A stretch of DNA of 6,993 nt, taken from an uncultured Pseudomonas sp. (GTDB lineage Bacteria; Pseudomonadota; Gammaproteobacteria; Pseudomonadales; Pseudomonadaceae). Made by a program: the position numbers and the translations under genes. The notes below the pieces were generated by a model, which was given only the letters and a program-made list of their open reading frames with translations, did no database searches and was not told where the DNA came from. The stretch spans positions 1 through 6,993 of the forward strand of contig CALUCI010000269.1 in assembly GCA_943914515.1 (NCBI GenBank). Direction: 5' to 3'. This document shows positions 6,283 through 6,993 of this stretch, piece by piece (the stretch's first letter is position 1; the number at the start of each line of letters is the position of its first letter).

Positions 6283-6720
6283 TCACGCCGGGACCATCGC
6301 AAACCCGACCCCGAAGCGGTTCCAGGCGTTGATCGTGGCAATCGCCAGGGTCAGGTTGACCACCTCGCTTTCACTGAAATGCTCCAGCAGCGCTGCGTAC
6401 TGGTGTTGCGGTGCGTGTTTTTCCGGCAGTCGGGTCAGGCTCTCGACCCAGGCCAGCGCCGCTTGCTCGCGAGGCGTGAAGTAGGCGGTGTCGGCCCAGA
6501 CACTGAGGGTCTGCAGGCGCGCTTCGGTTTCCCCGGCTTTGCGTGCGTCATTGGCGTGCATGTTCACGCAATAGGCACAGCCGTTGATCTGTGAAGCGCG
6601 CAGGCGGATCAACTCCAGCAGCGAGTTCTCCAGCCCGGATCTGGCCAGGGCCTGCTCCAGGCCGACCATGGCTTTGTAGGCTTCTGGCGAGTGTTTGGCC
6701 CATTCGATGCGAGTGGTCAT
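6283..6720 (-). CDS. AhpD / carboxymuconolactone decarboxylase (CMD)-family protein
   Basis: A 145-residue all-helical protein of the CMD superfamily, AhpD-like branch. The core motif is LIRLRASQINGCAYCVNMHANDARKAGE, giving a CxxC pair Cys48 / Cys51 with His55 four residues on. This is the redox-active arrangement of AhpD-type alkylhydroperoxidases rather than of true 4-carboxymuconolactone decarboxylases. A second helical part follows, LTLAIATINAWNRFGVGFAMVP (123-144). The likely role is peroxide or thiol-redox chemistry; the substrate is unknown. The start at 6720 is preferred because GGAG (6732-6729) lies 8 nt upstream and the family N-terminus is MTTRIEWAKHSPEAYKAM-like. An in-frame ATG at 6882 would add 54 low-quality residues. 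It is convergent with the AraC-type gene and has no pathway link to it visible here. Confidence 0.93.
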   Translation of the reverse strand: MTTRIEWAKHSPEAYKAMVGLEQALARSGLENSLLELIRLRASQINGCAYCVNMHANDARKAGETEARLQTLSVWADTAYFTPREQAALAWVESLTRLPEKHAPQHQYAALLEHFSESEVVNLTLAIATINAWNRFGVGFAMVPA

Positions 6721-6836
6721 GGTGATGGCTCCGTTGTGGTTCCGCGATGTGCGGGATGGACAACACCTTAATGGGGGAGGGGCGTGGACCGAATAGCCAA
6801 TTTCGGGATTTCTCTGGAGGCCAATGGGGCAGGGGT

Positions 6837-6889
6837 GAAAGCGGTTTCTCTGACGCAACTCGTTTTTCATGCGCCGTTTCACCGCTTTC
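6837..6889. repeat. 9-bp perfect inverted repeat
   Basis: Arms GAAAGCGGT (6837-6845) and ACCGCTTTC (6881-6889) match perfectly, with 35 bp between them. There is no T-run after it in the minus direction, so it does not look like a terminator. The core hexamer AGCGGT / ACCGCT recurs twice more at 6913-6925. Confidence 0.6.
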
Positions 6890-6912
6890 TTTCGGAATCT
6901 TCCTATATACCC

Positions 6913-6925
6913 ACCGCTGAGCGGT
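6913..6925 (-). repeat. ACCGCT-N-AGCGGT palindrome just after a possible minus-strand stop codon
   Basis: Thirteen bases with 6-bp arms around a single central base; as RNA it would be a 5-bp stem with a 3-nt loop. It lies 3 to 15 nt beyond the TGA (6930-6928) of a possible incoming minus-strand gene, where a terminator would be expected, but no U-tract follows. It may be an operator half of the repeat cluster instead. Confidence 0.35.
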
Positions 6926-6927
6926 CT

Positions 6928-6993
6928 TCAGGATCCCCGGGGAATCACTTCCTCAAGGATCCTGTGCCCAGCGGCCATCACCTGTGTGGCGTC
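6928..6993 (-). CDS. Possible C-terminal 21 codons of an unidentified minus-strand gene (partial)
   Basis: Reading the minus strand from the right edge gives an open frame of 21 codons ending in TGA at 6930-6928. It ends ...MAAGHRILEEVIPRGS, which has the look of a real helical C-terminus, and a small hairpin follows the stop. I do not recognise the family. The evidence is only open frame, plausible composition and position. A plus-strand frame also stays open across this segment, so the call is tentative. If real, it is co-directional with the AhpD-like gene, about 207 nt upstream of it. Confidence 0.3.
   Translation of the reverse strand, partial: DATQVMAAGHRILEEVIPRGS

Larger units (their letters stand above)
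6721..6927 (-). promoter_or_regulatory. Leader / upstream region of the AhpD-like gene, rich in inverted repeats
   Basis: No convincing gene is seen here. Upstream of the ribosome site there is a potential imperfect hairpin with outer arms GTTGT (6733-6737) and ACAAC (6760-6764) and an inner CCGC/GCGG stem. Further out, GAAAGCGGT (6837-6845) and ACCGCTTTC (6881-6889) form a perfect 9-bp inverted repeat, and ACCGCTGAGCGGT (6913-6925) is a compact hairpin. A possible minus-strand -10 is TAAGGT (6770-6765), with a poor -35 TTCGGT 17 nt away. A TATATA (6904-6909) is also present without a good -35. Confidence 0.4.

Noticed and set aside
5160..6341. Minus-strand open frame (393 codons) opposite the AraC-type gene
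   Set aside because: Composition (Q/A/L/R-rich) and lack of any domain mark it as a shadow of the regulator, and it would run through the divergent control region.
6721..6882. 54-residue N-terminal extension of the AhpD-like protein
   Set aside because: The extension is basic and low quality with no family match, while 6720 has GGAG at 8 nt and the expected family N-terminus.
6930..6942. AGGATCCCCGGGG resembles a cloning-vector polylinker (BamHI / SmaI sites)
   Set aside because: The match ends after about 12 bases and both flanks are unlike vector sequence; chance in GC-rich DNA is more likely than contamination.
6835..6993. GTG-initiated plus-strand frame open to the right edge (53 codons)
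   Set aside because: It is too short to be informative, has unremarkable composition and no recognisable motif, and overlaps the inverted repeats. It could be revisited with more sequence.

Overview
The window is GC-rich, ordinary-looking Pseudomonas chromosome, probably of the P. putida / P. fluorescens type. This rests on codon use, on close protein resemblance to BktB-type thiolases, and on my recollection that P. putida carries an AraC regulator, a BktB thiolase, a 3-hydroxybutyryl-CoA dehydrogenase and a TetR regulator in this order. No tRNA, rRNA, insertion sequence, CRISPR array or integrase is visible.

Layout. (1) 1-1008, + strand: the C-terminal end of a sensor histidine kinase, then a stand-alone receiver-domain response regulator ending in a possible intrinsic terminator. 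(2) 1009-2436, + strand: a DUF2235 / Tle1-like serine hydrolase whose ribosome binding site lies in one arm of a perfect 8-bp inverted repeat. (3) 5096-2438, - strand: a compact operon bktB - 3-hydroxybutyryl-CoA dehydrogenase - tetR with gaps of 13 and 6 nt. (4) 5097-5273: a divergent control region. (5) 5274-6281, + strand: an AraC-family regulator read away from the operon. (6) 6720-6283, - strand: an AhpD / carboxymuconolactone-decarboxylase-like protein. (7) 6721-6993: a leader rich in inverted repeats and possibly the last 21 codons of another minus-strand gene.

How they work together. BktB and the dehydrogenase interconvert two acyl-CoAs and a 3-ketoacyl-CoA, and 3-ketoacyl-CoA and (S)-3-hydroxyacyl-CoA. 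They form a short-chain beta-oxidation or reverse-condensation module flanked by two regulators: AraC-type divergent, TetR-type co-transcribed. The kinase and regulator form a separate phosphorelay with no output domain in view. The Tle1-like hydrolase has no visible type VI secretion partner or immunity gene.

I see no clear undescribed system. The most unusual points are the Tle1-like lipase with its hairpin-occluded start, two convergent gene pairs that each meet in a TGA-N-TCA heptamer inside a potential stem-loop, and repeat clusters in the two control regions (5097-5273 and 6835-6925).
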